Origin: Nitrospira sp.
Lineage (GTDB): Bacteria; Nitrospirota; Nitrospiria; Nitrospirales; Nitrospiraceae
Direction: 5' to 3'
Assembly (NCBI GenBank): GCA_009594995.1
Contig: VOPR01000009.1
Span: 1-42,191 of the forward strand
Length of the DNA stretch: 42,191 bases
Positions within the stretch are counted from its first letter, which is position 1, and each line of letters starts with the position of its first letter. Below the pieces are notes generated by a model. The model was given only the letters and a program-made list of their open reading frames with translations, ran no database searches and was not told the origin of the DNA. The translations under genes were made by a program, and so were the position numbers. This document shows positions 32,870 through 40,450 of this stretch, in pieces.

Positions 32870-34345
32870 ATGGAGCGCGTGGCCCCTCGGTATCTGCTGA
32901 GATGTGTCCTTAGTATCCTGCTGCTGTGCGTGGCCGGCGAAGCTCGAGTTTGGGGTGGCGATGATCCAACGCCGTTGCGGACTCGTGGCCCGTTACGCCA
33001 GTCTACAGAAAATCCCAGATACTTTGCCGATGCGGAGAATCGGGTCCTGTACCTGACCGGATCCCACTCGTGGGAAAACTTTCAGGATGTCACGCAGGTG
33101 TTCGACTATCCGGCCTATCTCGACCGGATATCTGCGTTGCATCACAACTTCATTCGGCTGTGGGCCCATGAATCCATGCAGTCCGATGGCGGCTGGCTCA
33201 TGCATCCGCCGTCCAGGGAAAACCAGATTGCGCCGCTGCCCTATCTGCGAACCGGCCCCGGTACCGCGCTGGACGGAGGCCCGAGGGTGGATCTCACCCG
33301 GTTCAATCCTGACTACTTCGAACGTCTTCGGGCCAGAGTCCGGCAAGCCGGACAGCGCGGTTTCTACGTCTCCGTGATGTTCTTTCAGGGGTTCAGTGTG
33401 GTGACGCCGGAAGCCTGGAAGTCGCATCCCCTCAATGGCAGGAACAATACCAATGGAATCGACGGGGATGCAGACAGGGATGGCACGGGCAAAGAGGTTC
33501 ATCGATCACCCGTTCCCCTGGTCCTGCAAGTGCAGGAGGCCTATGTGCGCCACGTGCTGGAGACGCTGCACGACCTGGATAATGTGTTGTATGAGGTGGT
33601 GAATGAGGCCATTCCGGAATCGGTCCTCTGGCAATACCACTTCATTCGCTTCATCAAACAGTATGAACAGGAACACCACTACGCACCCCACCCCGTCGGG
33701 ATGACGTTTTTCCAACTCGGCGAGTTCGGCGGTGGCGACAATGCCACGCTGTTCGACAGTCCGGCCGATTGGATCTCTCCCGGTGGCTATACCCAGTATG
33801 CGCGCAACCCTCCCGTGGCCGACGGCCGGAAAGTGATGCTTCTGGATACCGATCACATTCACGGCATCGGCGGCGACCAGGACTTTGTGTGGGAAAGTTT
33901 CTTTCGTGGATACAACCCCATTTACATGGATCCACTGAGCGCGCTCCACGAACTCACGATCGGGGAACCGGTCTTGAATGAACCGCAGCACGAACGCGCG
34001 CGAGGGGCGATGGGAGAGTCACGACGCTGGGCTGCGAGGCTGGATTTGCGGCGCGTGACCCCGCAAGGAGAACTGGCTTCAACCGGCTACTGCCTGGCGG
34101 ATTCGGGGCAAGAGTACCTTGTCTATATTCCTGCAGAGCGCTCTCTGCCGCAGGGGCCTGAGTCGAGGATCTCCCGACCGGTCACTGTGAACCTTACGGA
34201 TGCGGCTGGTCTGTTCACTGTGGAATGGATCGATCTTGATGAGCGGGCGGTCTTGCAGATGGAGTCGATCGAAGGAGGTGGGGAACGGTTGCTCACGGTG
34301 CCGGTTCGCGCCGCCGCATTGTTACATCTCACACGACAGAACTAG
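32870..34345 (+). CDS. Secreted glycoside-hydrolase-like protein (DUF4038/GH140-type)
   Basis: A 491-residue protein with a signal peptide (RYLLRCVLSILLLCVAGEA). The N-terminus of the mature protein (NPRYFADAENRVLYLTGSHS, WENFQD) is the usual entry to the TIM barrel of DUF4038/GH140-like enzymes, followed by NFIRLWAHES, FYVSVMFFQGFSV and N245-E246 in VLYEVVNEAIPES, the likely acid/base. The segment VMLLDTDHIHG (326-329) is where the second carboxylate may lie. A C-terminal beta domain (about 395-491) ends in PVRAAALLHL. The polysaccharide target cannot be named. AAGGGCGG touches the ATG, so the ribosome-binding site is poorly spaced. Confidence 0.85.
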   Translation: MERVAPRYLLRCVLSILLLCVAGEARVWGGDDPTPLRTRGPLRQSTENPRYFADAENRVLYLTGSHSWENFQDVTQVFDYPAYLDRISALHHNFIRLWAHESMQSDGGWLMHPPSRENQIAPLPYLRTGPGTALDGGPRVDLTRFNPDYFERLRARVRQAGQRGFYVSVMFFQGFSVVTPEAWKSHPLNGRNNTNGIDGDADRDGTGKEVHRSPVPLVLQVQEAYVRHVLETLHDLDNVLYEVVNEAIPESVLWQYHFIRFIKQYEQEHHYAPHPVGMTFFQLGEFGGGDNATLFDSPADWISPGGYTQYARNPPVADGRKVMLLDTDHIHGIGGDQDFVWESFFRGYNPIYMDPLSALHELTIGEPVLNEPQHERARGAMGESRRWAARLDLRRVTPQGELASTGYCLADSGQEYLVYIPAERSLPQGPESRISRPVTVNLTDAAGLFTVEWIDLDERAVLQMESIEGGGERLLTVPVRAAALLHLTRQN

Positions 34346-34526
34346 CCGTGTTCCCTGCGCGCGGAGCGAGGTGATACACGCTTTCGGAACGTCCGTTGGT
34401 GGGTACTTTCCGCACATGGATGGTGTTCGAACGATCTTCCGGGTTGCCCTGCGATGCCCCCTACGGAAGCGCCTTCTAACTAGCTAATTTCCCTCACGTT
34501 TACTTTCTAATCGTTTTTGCGTCTAA

Positions 34527-34547
34527 CCCTCAGACGATCATTGAGGG
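34527..34547 (+). promoter_or_regulatory. Small hairpin overlapping a ribosome-binding site
   Basis: CCCTCA (34527-34532) can pair with TGAGGG (34542-34547), and the second arm is part of the GAGGGGGG ribosome-binding site of the lipoprotein gene at 34556. It could reduce translation; six pairs is little, so support is weak. Confidence 0.3.
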
Positions 34548-34555
34548 GGGGACCG

Positions 34556-34993
34556 ATGCCACAATCAAAAACCATGTCTCTGTTGTTGTCTCTGAGCTTG
34601 GGGCTGTCAGGTTGTACGACGACGTTGATCCATGACGAGATGAAGCGGCCTGTAACGACGGAACGACACTGCGCCGGTAGCGAATGGGCGGACAACTCGT
34701 CGGTCGCGGTATTGCCCGTTCCGGTGGTGGCCTTTTTTGTGCCACATTTTGATCTCAACAAGGTCAACAGCGAGCCCTATCTCGGTCGTTGCGGTGACAG
34801 TACCAAGGTGGTCAACCGGGACGTCTCGGTGAGTCGAGCGGCCTGTATTCCAGCGGGGCTTACTCGTATCGTCACGCTGGGAATCTGGCAATGGTGTCCG
34901 TCGCACGTCTCATGGGCAGCGGATATTTTGACCGAGGGACCGAAACCAGACGGGGTACTGCGTGAGGCGTCTGCAGGCGGCCACAGTTTGTAA
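34556..34993 (+). CDS. Lipoprotein of unknown function
   Basis: A 145-residue protein with a lipoprotein signal (SLLLSLSLGLSGC; lipobox L-S-G-C). The mature part has four further cysteines (RHCAG, GRCGD, AACIP, QWCPS), which may form disulfides, and a hydrophobic stretch VAVLPVPVVAFFVP. The segment TRIVTLGIWQWCPSHVSWAA recalls the end of Bor/Iss lipoproteins (FITLGIYTPLEARVYC), a weak similarity that I note only as a possibility. ATG 34556 is chosen because of GAGGGGGG directly upstream; the frame is open from 34517. Confidence 0.75.
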   Translation: MPQSKTMSLLLSLSLGLSGCTTTLIHDEMKRPVTTERHCAGSEWADNSSVAVLPVPVVAFFVPHFDLNKVNSEPYLGRCGDSTKVVNRDVSVSRAACIPAGLTRIVTLGIWQWCPSHVSWAADILTEGPKPDGVLREASAGGHSL

Positions 34994-35049
34994 GCAGCGT
35001 CTTCGGTAGACAAGAAGGTGGGGTCACACCAGTAACAGGGAGTCGGTGT

Positions 35050-35691
35050 ATGAACAGCGCGACACACATGGTACGGGTAGCGGTGTTGGTGGGGATGGCT
35101 GCCGGGGGAGCCGCCCAAGCGTATGCGGTGAGTGAAGGAGAGACTCGGACGAGCAGTGGCGTCGTCGAAACGACTGTGCATGCACGGGGGGTATCGGATC
35201 GGTATACGCAGGGGGCTGAAGATCTAGATCTCCAGGACCGTTCGCTGCGGGGCGATGATCGACACAACGATCGGCGCAGGGGCGACGGTCGTGGGGCTGG
35301 TTCGTCGATGAATAGCGGCCCCGGCTCGTTCAATAGCGGGCCGGGAAACGATGGCAGTCATGGCCGGCGGGGCGAGGATGACCCAAGGCTTACTCAGGCC
35401 GGAGGTGTGAGGCAGGAAGATCGTCGGGAGGATCGCCAGCTAGACCGGCGTGACAATCGTCAGGAGGACAGGCGGCTGGATCGTCGAGAGGATCGTCGGG
35501 CCAACAGCGGCGGCGAACTTCGAGGGCTTGATCGGGCCAACTACGCGGCTGATGACCACGGCCAGCGAGGCCGCGACAATGCCAACATGGTGCAGATGGA
35601 CCGGGGGAGTCGTGTGGAGCGAATCGAGCGGCCCGACCGTCCGCAACGAGTAGAGCGCCCCGAACGGCTGGAGCGGTCGGGACGACAGTAA
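35050..35691 (+). CDS. Secreted Asp/Arg-repeat protein
   Basis: A 213-residue protein with a signal peptide (MVRVAVLVGMAAGGAAQAYA). The mature part is low complexity: a Gly/Ser/Asn stretch (about 83-105: SSMNSGPGSFNSGPGNDGSH), then a run of tetrapeptides of the form DRxx (about 118-152: EDRREDRQLDRRDNRQEDRR...), and a second Arg/Glu-rich tail (RVERIERPDRPQRVERPERL). Composition is strongly charged with equal acid and base. No family recognised. A second protein of the same kind lies at 39702-40007 (minus). AGGGAG is about eight bases before the ATG. Confidence 0.75.
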   Translation: MNSATHMVRVAVLVGMAAGGAAQAYAVSEGETRTSSGVVETTVHARGVSDRYTQGAEDLDLQDRSLRGDDRHNDRRRGDGRGAGSSMNSGPGSFNSGPGNDGSHGRRGEDDPRLTQAGGVRQEDRREDRQLDRRDNRQEDRRLDRREDRRANSGGELRGLDRANYAADDHGQRGRDNANMVQMDRGSRVERIERPDRPQRVERPERLERSGRQ

Positions 35692-35894
35692 CGGCCGCCA
35701 TCGAGGGAAAGTGATTACATCGTGAGGTGATCGAATGTGGAGCGGCGCGCGCATCGGTCTACGCATCTTCACTGTCTGACGAATGCTTGAAGGCATGGGA
35801 GCGATTGGTTAGGGTATGGCGAATGTTTGCCGGCGAGAACACGTAATTCGACAGAGGCCGGTGCGGAGCGCCGGAACAAGGTGGAGGCACAGGG

Positions 35895-36824
35895 ATGGGT
35901 TTGTGGGGCCGTCGAGTAGCGGGGGTCGTCTGGTGCTTTTTCGCAACTGCGACTATTGGATTCACAGCAGAAAAAACCGATCAGGGCCCTCAATCGCCCG
36001 ATCGGAACTGGCAGATTGGATTCACGCCGAGTTATTCCACCGGAAATTTCGGAACCAGTTCAACCAGCAGTTTCTTATATGCGCCACTTTCCATGCGCCG
36101 TCTGTTCAAGGATGGCGATATTACCGTCATCGTTCCGTTTGTCACCTCCACCACCGATGGTCGGACGACCATCGTCGGTGGGACTGCCACCCGGGTTGAT
36201 GACAATCCGAAGAGCGGGTCGAGTGGAAGTGGAAGCGGCACGAATGACGATGGCGGGTGCAGCGGCAAGGGACAGTCCGGGTCCGGGAAGGACCGGGTCT
36301 GCGGTCTCACGACCCGCGCGCCGGGGCAGAAGGTGACGGCATCCGGTCTCGGCGATGTGATCATCAAAGGCCGGTATTATGTTGTTGAGGAAAAGGCCGC
36401 GCTGCCCCTGATTGCCATGACGGCCCGGGTCAAGCTGCCTACGGCCAACGAAAGTCAGGGATTGGGAACCGGAGCGCTGGATTACGGCTTCGGCGTCGAG
36501 ATGTCCAAGATGTTTGGGGCGAACTGGATTGGTTTTCTAGATGCCGGATACAACATCATCGGCGATCCGGACGGACTCCAATTCCAGAATCAGCATTGGT
36601 ACGATGTGGGCGCGGGATACTTCGTGACCAAGGATCTCCTGGCCAGTGTCTATTTTGAGGAGTACCGTGCCATCGTGCCGGGATTTGTGAATGCGCGCGA
36701 CTTCTTTTTCGCGATGAACTATACGGTTTCATCCGCATGGCGCCTGAACAGCGGCGTGACCGTCGGTGTCTCCAATGGAGCTCCGGACTATGCGCTTTCC
36801 GTCGGCGCCAGTTATCGCTTTTGA
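35895..36824 (+). CDS. Outer-membrane beta-barrel protein (MetA-pathway type)
   Basis: A 309-residue protein with a signal peptide (GVVWCFFATATIGFTA). The rest alternates polar and hydrophobic residues in barrel strands (WQIGFTPSYSTGNFG, DITVIVPFVTSTTDG, DVIIKGRYYVVEEK, IGFLDAGYNIIGD, WYDVGAGYFVTKDLLASVYF) and ends in SVGASYRF, with a C-terminal phenylalanine as required for barrel insertion. A Gly/Ser-rich loop with two cysteines (about 107-140) is an insertion. The strand pattern fits the putative MetA-pathway transporter family (PF13557), whose cargo is unproven. GGAGG lies eight bases before the ATG at 35895. Confidence 0.82.
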   Translation: MGLWGRRVAGVVWCFFATATIGFTAEKTDQGPQSPDRNWQIGFTPSYSTGNFGTSSTSSFLYAPLSMRRLFKDGDITVIVPFVTSTTDGRTTIVGGTATRVDDNPKSGSSGSGSGTNDDGGCSGKGQSGSGKDRVCGLTTRAPGQKVTASGLGDVIIKGRYYVVEEKAALPLIAMTARVKLPTANESQGLGTGALDYGFGVEMSKMFGANWIGFLDAGYNIIGDPDGLQFQNQHWYDVGAGYFVTKDLLASVYFEEYRAIVPGFVNARDFFFAMNYTVSSAWRLNSGVTVGVSNGAPDYALSVGASYRF

Positions 36825-36911
36825 GCGGGGTTGGTGCCTGGTTACGAATTGCCTGGCGGCTCGTCAAAGAGGGTAGCAGGACTCAGGGGGTGGCGGCCGG
36901 GCTGACACGAA

Positions 36912-37511
36912 ATGGTGGACATGCCGGTTCAGCCACATGCGGGGGGCGATGAAGCGAGGCTCATTGCCCGAAGTCAGCAGCAGGATCATGAGGCCTTCGG
37001 GCAACTCGTCGATCGGTATGCCGGGGTGATTGTGAACCTGGCGTACCGGATGGTGGGGAATCGTGCCGATGCAGAGGACCTGGCTCAAGATGCGTTCTTG
37101 GCGGCGTTTAAGGCCCTGCCGACGTTTCGTGCCGATTCGAAGGTTTCGACCTGGCTCTATCGGATTGCTGCGAACAAGTGCAAGGATTGGCTTCGGGCAA
37201 AGCATCCTGTTGCGGTTGATCTGGACGATGAGGAGGCCGTGGCGGCTCAGGTGGTCGAGAATCCTACGCCGGAGCGGCTCTTGTCTCAGCAGCAGGTGGC
37301 GCAGCACTTGGATGGAGCCATCCAACGTCTTCCCCCACTCTATCGAGAGGCCTTTGTGCTGAAGCATGTTGAAGGACTGAGTTACGAAGAGATGCAGGAA
37401 TTGCTCGGGGTCAATGCCGATACGTTGAAAATGCGGGTCTATAAGGGGCGTGTGCAGTTGAGTCGTGAGCTGTCGGAATGGAATGACAGGCAGTCGCCGG
37501 TGCCGAGGTGA
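36912..37511 (+). CDS. ECF-type RNA polymerase sigma factor
   Basis: A 199-residue sigma-70 family factor with region 2 (FGQLVDRYAGVIVNLAYRMV, DAEDLAQDAFLAAFKALPTF, TWLYRIAANKCKDWLR) and region 4 (LPPLYREAFVLKHVEGLSYE, EMQELLGVNADTLKMRVYKG). The lack of region 3 makes it an ECF (RpoE-like) factor. It would redirect RNA polymerase on an envelope signal. Its TGA stop overlaps the GTG start of the anti-sigma gene (GTGA), so production is coupled. ATG 36921 is a second possible start. No matching ECF promoter was found in the window. Confidence 0.95.
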   Translation: MVDMPVQPHAGGDEARLIARSQQQDHEAFGQLVDRYAGVIVNLAYRMVGNRADAEDLAQDAFLAAFKALPTFRADSKVSTWLYRIAANKCKDWLRAKHPVAVDLDDEEAVAAQVVENPTPERLLSQQQVAQHLDGAIQRLPPLYREAFVLKHVEGLSYEEMQELLGVNADTLKMRVYKGRVQLSRELSEWNDRQSPVPR

Positions 37512-38200
37512 ATATGGATGAGCAGGACGTGTTGATCCAGCGGTTTCTCGATCAGGATCTGACGCCCGACGAGCGCGTGCAGTTTCTCGAGCAGGTGGAT
37601 GCCGATTCGCGCTTGCGTCGTGAGTGGCTGAATCTTGAGATGGTGGTTGCGGAGGCCGGGCGTCTTCCGCGGATCGCTCCGTCGCCGCACTTTACGGCGC
37701 GTGTGTTGGCGGCCCTTGATCCTGAGTCGAAGAGTCTCCTCGATCGGCTCGTGGAATGGATGACCGCTCCTCGGACCTTACAATGGAACCTGGGCGGCGC
37801 TATGGCGGTGGCCTGTGTGGCGCTGGTGGCGGTGGTGGGGCTTCTCCGGGTCGCACCCGAGCGCATCGTCGAGGTGCCGATCGTGGCCTCGCCGGCGCAG
37901 ACCGTGTCGCTCCCGCAGGGGCAAGAGCCCACGACTTATGTTCGCTTGGTGCTGGTGCAACCGGGGGCGCGCTCCGTCTCGGTCGCCGGTGATTTCAACG
38001 GCTGGAATCCAGGCGAGACGCGCATGGAGCGGTCGGACGGCGGTATCTGGACGACCACGATTCGAGTGAAGCCGGGCCGGTATCAATACATGTTCGTCAT
38101 CGATGGGAAACAGTGGGTGGCGGATCCGCTGGCTGCTGAAGCTGCGGGCGATGGATTCGGTGCGCAGAATGCGGTGCTTGATGTCACCACGACACTCTAA
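37508..38200 (+). CDS. Anti-sigma factor with periplasmic CBM48-like domain
   Basis: A 230-residue membrane protein. The N-terminal ~88 residues (DVLIQRFLDQDLTPDERVQF, LRREWLNLEMVVAEAG) have the helical look of an anti-sigma domain without a zinc HxxxCxxC motif. One membrane helix is at about 95-114. The periplasmic part (143-226) is an AMPK1/CBM48 carbohydrate-binding fold: VRLVLVQPGARSVSVAGDFN, GWNPGETRMERSD, GIWTTTIRVKPGRYQYMFVI, DGKQWVADP. The arrangement suggests that a glucan or another sugar polymer, or a partner protein, is sensed outside and controls the sigma factor; this is inference. The GTG start overlaps the sigma factor stop. Confidence 0.9.
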   Translation: MNMDEQDVLIQRFLDQDLTPDERVQFLEQVDADSRLRREWLNLEMVVAEAGRLPRIAPSPHFTARVLAALDPESKSLLDRLVEWMTAPRTLQWNLGGAMAVACVALVAVVGLLRVAPERIVEVPIVASPAQTVSLPQGQEPTTYVRLVLVQPGARSVSVAGDFNGWNPGETRMERSDGGIWTTTIRVKPGRYQYMFVIDGKQWVADPLAAEAAGDGFGAQNAVLDVTTTL

Positions 38201-38253
38201 CGACCAGGCGCGTACGCTTGCATCACTGCCCGCGCTTCAGTACGCTACGTACG

Positions 38254-38613
38254 ATGCGGATGGTGATGCGGATAGGTGTGTGGCTGATGTGTGTGCTCTG
38301 GCTCTCAGCCTGCGCGGCGACACACCGGCCGGACGTGCCCAAGCCTGTCTCGGGCGGCGTGCGGTTTTCGGTGGCAGTGCTGGCCGCGCGATCGGTGGCG
38401 GTCGTCGGATCGTTCAATGGATGGTCGCCGACGGCGCATCCGATGTCCTCCGCAGGGTCGAATGGCCTGTGGTCCGTCGTCGTTCCCTTGCCGGAAGGGG
38501 AGCACGCGTTCATGTATGTGATCGACGGGGCAACCTGGATGGTACCTCCTCTGGCGGAAGATTTTGTCACGGACGGGTTTGGGGCCACCAATGGCCTGGT
38601 GGTGGTCCGGTAG
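38254..38613 (+). CDS. Lipoprotein with CBM48-like domain
   Basis: A 119-residue protein with a lipoprotein signal (IGVWLMCVLWLSAC) and, in the mature part, the same CBM48-like fold as the anti-sigma factor: VRFSVAVLAARSVAVVGSFN, GWSPTAHPM, LWSVVVPLPEGEHAFMYVID, GATWMVPP and DGFGATNGLVVV. It starts 54 bases after the anti-sigma gene and is likely on the same transcript. It may bind the same ligand as the anti-sigma factor or bind it directly. The ATG at 38254 is one of several in a short run (M-R-M-V-M-R); TTG 38218 is a longer option. Confidence 0.85.
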   Translation: MRMVMRIGVWLMCVLWLSACAATHRPDVPKPVSGGVRFSVAVLAARSVAVVGSFNGWSPTAHPMSSAGSNGLWSVVVPLPEGEHAFMYVIDGATWMVPPLAEDFVTDGFGATNGLVVVR

Positions 38614-38623
38614 GGGCAGCCTG

Positions 38624-39490
38624 ATGCGACGCGCATTCACCAGTCTTGTGCTGACGACGTTGCTCGTGAGTGGAGCCGGCCAGGCCGTTGCGGAATCGAT
38701 CTCCGCGCAGGACCGCGACGAAATTGGACGTCTCCGCGCGGCGCGAGGATTGGCGCAAGAGGAGCTGACCCCGCTGCTCGAGCAGGTGAGCAAGGCGGGT
38801 GAAAAAGGCATCCCGACCGAGCCTCTGGCCAATAAAGTGAAGGAAGGGCTCGCCAAGGGTGTCGATCCGAAGCGCATCGAGCCCGTGCTGCGGCAATTGG
38901 TGACGCATTTTGAATCGGCGCAAGAAGTCCTGCGCGAGGCGAGCACACGCGGTGTGGCTGAGGGGAATCGGCGAGTCGCCCTGGAGACGTTGGCCGACGC
39001 ATTGTCGCGCGGCGCCACGGTCGATGAGGTGCGGGAGCTGACGCGTGTAGCTCAAGATGGGAAACAGAAGGTCACGCAAGAATCCTTGGCGGCCGGGGCC
39101 AAAAGCCTGGCCGTGATGAAAGAAGGAAAGATCGCCTCTCAGGATGGCGCCGCGTTGATCGGCGAAGGAATGCGCCAAGGGTACAAACCGTCGGAGTTGC
39201 TGGATCTGAGCCGTGAGGTCAAACGGCGCGGGGGCGAGTTTCAGAGCGGGCGTGCCAACATCCAGGCGCTGCGTGAACAAGTGCGGCGTGGCGACCGGGG
39301 AGATCGACTGTTTCGAAATGAGCATGGCGATTCCGGCGGCGGCGATCATGGTGACCGCGGAGGAAATGCCGATCATGGGGAGCGCGTCAGAGAGGATCGG
39401 GGAAGCGGCGGCGGAGACCGTGGCGGTGGTTCTGATCGTGGAGGGCGTCCCGAGCGAGGCGGGGGCGGACACGGTGGTCGGGATCACTGA
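38624..39490 (+). CDS. Secreted helical protein with Gly/Asp/Arg/His-rich tail
   Basis: A 288-residue protein with a signal peptide (AFTSLVLTTLLVSGAGQAVA). The middle (about 25-215) is helical and contains repeated units of about 35-40 residues: KAGEKGIPTEPLANKVKEGL, REASTRGVAEGNRRVALETL, ALSRGATVDEVRELTRVAQD, and EGMRQGYKPSELLDLSREVK. The tail (about 225-288) is low complexity (GDSGGGDHGDRGG, DRGSGGGDRGGG, HGGRDH) and could bind metal or polyanions. No family recognised. It begins 10 bases after the CBM48 lipoprotein and ends the sigma-factor run, followed by a long hairpin. Confidence 0.82.
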   Translation: MRRAFTSLVLTTLLVSGAGQAVAESISAQDRDEIGRLRAARGLAQEELTPLLEQVSKAGEKGIPTEPLANKVKEGLAKGVDPKRIEPVLRQLVTHFESAQEVLREASTRGVAEGNRRVALETLADALSRGATVDEVRELTRVAQDGKQKVTQESLAAGAKSLAVMKEGKIASQDGAALIGEGMRQGYKPSELLDLSREVKRRGGEFQSGRANIQALREQVRRGDRGDRLFRNEHGDSGGGDHGDRGGNADHGERVREDRGSGGGDRGGGSDRGGRPERGGGGHGGRDH

Positions 39491-39511
39491 CAACGCATCG
39501 AATGAATTCGG

Positions 39512-39553
39512 ATAAGTGAAGGGCCGCTCCGAAAGGAGCGGCCCTTCACTTAT
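39512..39553. terminator. Perfect 19-bp hairpin with GAAA loop
   Basis: ATAAGTGAAGGGCCGCTCC (39512-39530) and its exact complement (535-553) enclose a GAAA tetraloop, 21 bases after the gene at 38624. There is no U-run on either side, so it may be a bidirectional terminator or an mRNA stabiliser. Confidence 0.75.
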
Positions 39554-39651
39554 GGGTGACAGTTCGAGGCCTTATACCGACCTCGAGCGTAGCAGTGTGC
39601 CAGAGGAACCTTGGCACGAGTTGGTTCGCGGTGGGTCTGATGCGTATAAGA

Positions 39652-39685
39652 ACACGGCGTCAGGGGAGAGGCCCTGACGCCGTGT
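39652..39685 (-). terminator. Hairpin after the minus-strand DRxx gene
   Basis: ACACGGCGTCAGGG and CCCTGACGCCGTGT form a perfect 14-bp stem with a 6-base loop, 16 bases beyond the stop at 39702. On the minus strand it is followed by TCTTAT, a weak U-run. Confidence 0.75.
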
Positions 39686-39701
39686 GTGAATGGGGGGAGT
39701 C

Positions 39702-40007
39702 TTAGCGGAACCGGGCTCCACGGTCCGCGCGGCGGTCTTCTTGACGCACATGTTGCCGGTCCAGCTGATGATCCGCCCGGCGATCCTGCTGTCGATCCAG
39801 TTGCCGATCCTGCTGTCGATCGGCTCGGCGATCCTGTTGTCTGTCTTCCCGGCGATCGTTCTGCCGGTCTTGCTGCCGGTCAGCCCGGCGGTCTTCCTGT
39901 CGAATATCGAGTTGTGCAATCGCGATCGACGGGATCACTGCCGGTGCCGTGACGGCTACAACCAGGCTGGCGATCAATCCTGCTTTCAGCATCGTGTGGT
40001 TCATCAT
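39702..40007 (-). CDS. Secreted DRxx-tetrapeptide repeat protein
   Basis: A 101-residue protein with a signal peptide (LKAGLIASLVVAVTAPAVIP, cut near AIA). From residue 37 to the end it is an almost perfect run of the tetrapeptide D-R-x-x: EDRRADRQQDRQNDRREDRQ and so on, about 16 units, rich in Arg, Asp and Gln. A four-residue period would give a charged helix or a disordered polyampholyte. It shares this design with the longer protein at 35050. AAGGAGG lies four bases before the ATG at 40007. The strong ribosome-binding site, signal peptide and terminator support a real gene despite the low complexity. Confidence 0.78.
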   Translation of the reverse strand: MMNHTMLKAGLIASLVVAVTAPAVIPSIAIAQLDIRQEDRRADRQQDRQNDRREDRQQDRRADRQQDRQLDRQQDRRADHQLDRQHVRQEDRRADRGARFR

Positions 40008-40337
40008 GTCTCCTCCTTCTGTGAGAGAGTGTGGTGTTGGTAGGATGGGTGGTTGTTATTGAAGGGCACCGCTCCGGCTCTCTCGTCCGACGACACGCTC
40101 CAATCAACCTGTCATCAAGTAAGACGGCAGCCTGGAGAAAAGGTAAACGGACAGTATGTAATTAATCGGAAAAGAGAGGTATCGTGCCAGCCGTGAGACA
40201 CAATCTGGCGAGATGGTGGGGTGATCATGCACAGGATATGGAGTGTGGCTGCTTTCGTGAGAGCCTGAACGAGTTCCCCTTATTGTGAAGTGGCTAGGGC
40301 CATTGCTCGGAGTCATGTATAGAGCCATTCAGCCGTA
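40008..40337. other. Intergenic region between divergent genes
   Basis: About 330 bases with no supported gene. It must hold the promoter of the minus-strand DRxx gene, which I cannot locate with confidence. Confidence 0.4.
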
Positions 40338-40366
40338 TTGGCAAACGGCCGAGAGTCCTGTATAGC
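40338..40366 (+). promoter_or_regulatory. Sigma-70-type promoter of the surface protein gene
   Basis: TTGGCA (40338-40343) and TATAGC (40361-40366) are separated by the ideal 17 bases. Transcription would start near 40373, giving a leader of about 78 nt. Confidence 0.7.
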
Positions 40367-40382
40367 TGCTGCATTGTGTTAC

Positions 40383-40402
40383 GAGCTAGTACGTACTAGC
40401 TC
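40383..40402. promoter_or_regulatory. Perfect 20-bp palindrome (operator or leader hairpin)
   Basis: GAGCTAGTACGTACTAGCTC is its own reverse complement over 20 bases. It lies about 10-30 bases after the predicted transcription start and 48 bases before the surface-protein ATG. The position fits a repressor road-block operator; in RNA only a short hairpin could form. Confidence 0.6.
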
Positions 40403-40450
40403 ATAGCCAGTGCGTAGCCGATAGGCGGTCCGTCAACCGGAGGAGGTGTG

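Noticed and set aside
38567..39493. A 308-codon minus-strand ORF opposite the secreted helical protein
   Set aside because: It is the shadow of the plus-strand gene at 38624, which has a signal peptide, operon position and terminator; the minus frame has no ribosome-binding site or recognisable content.
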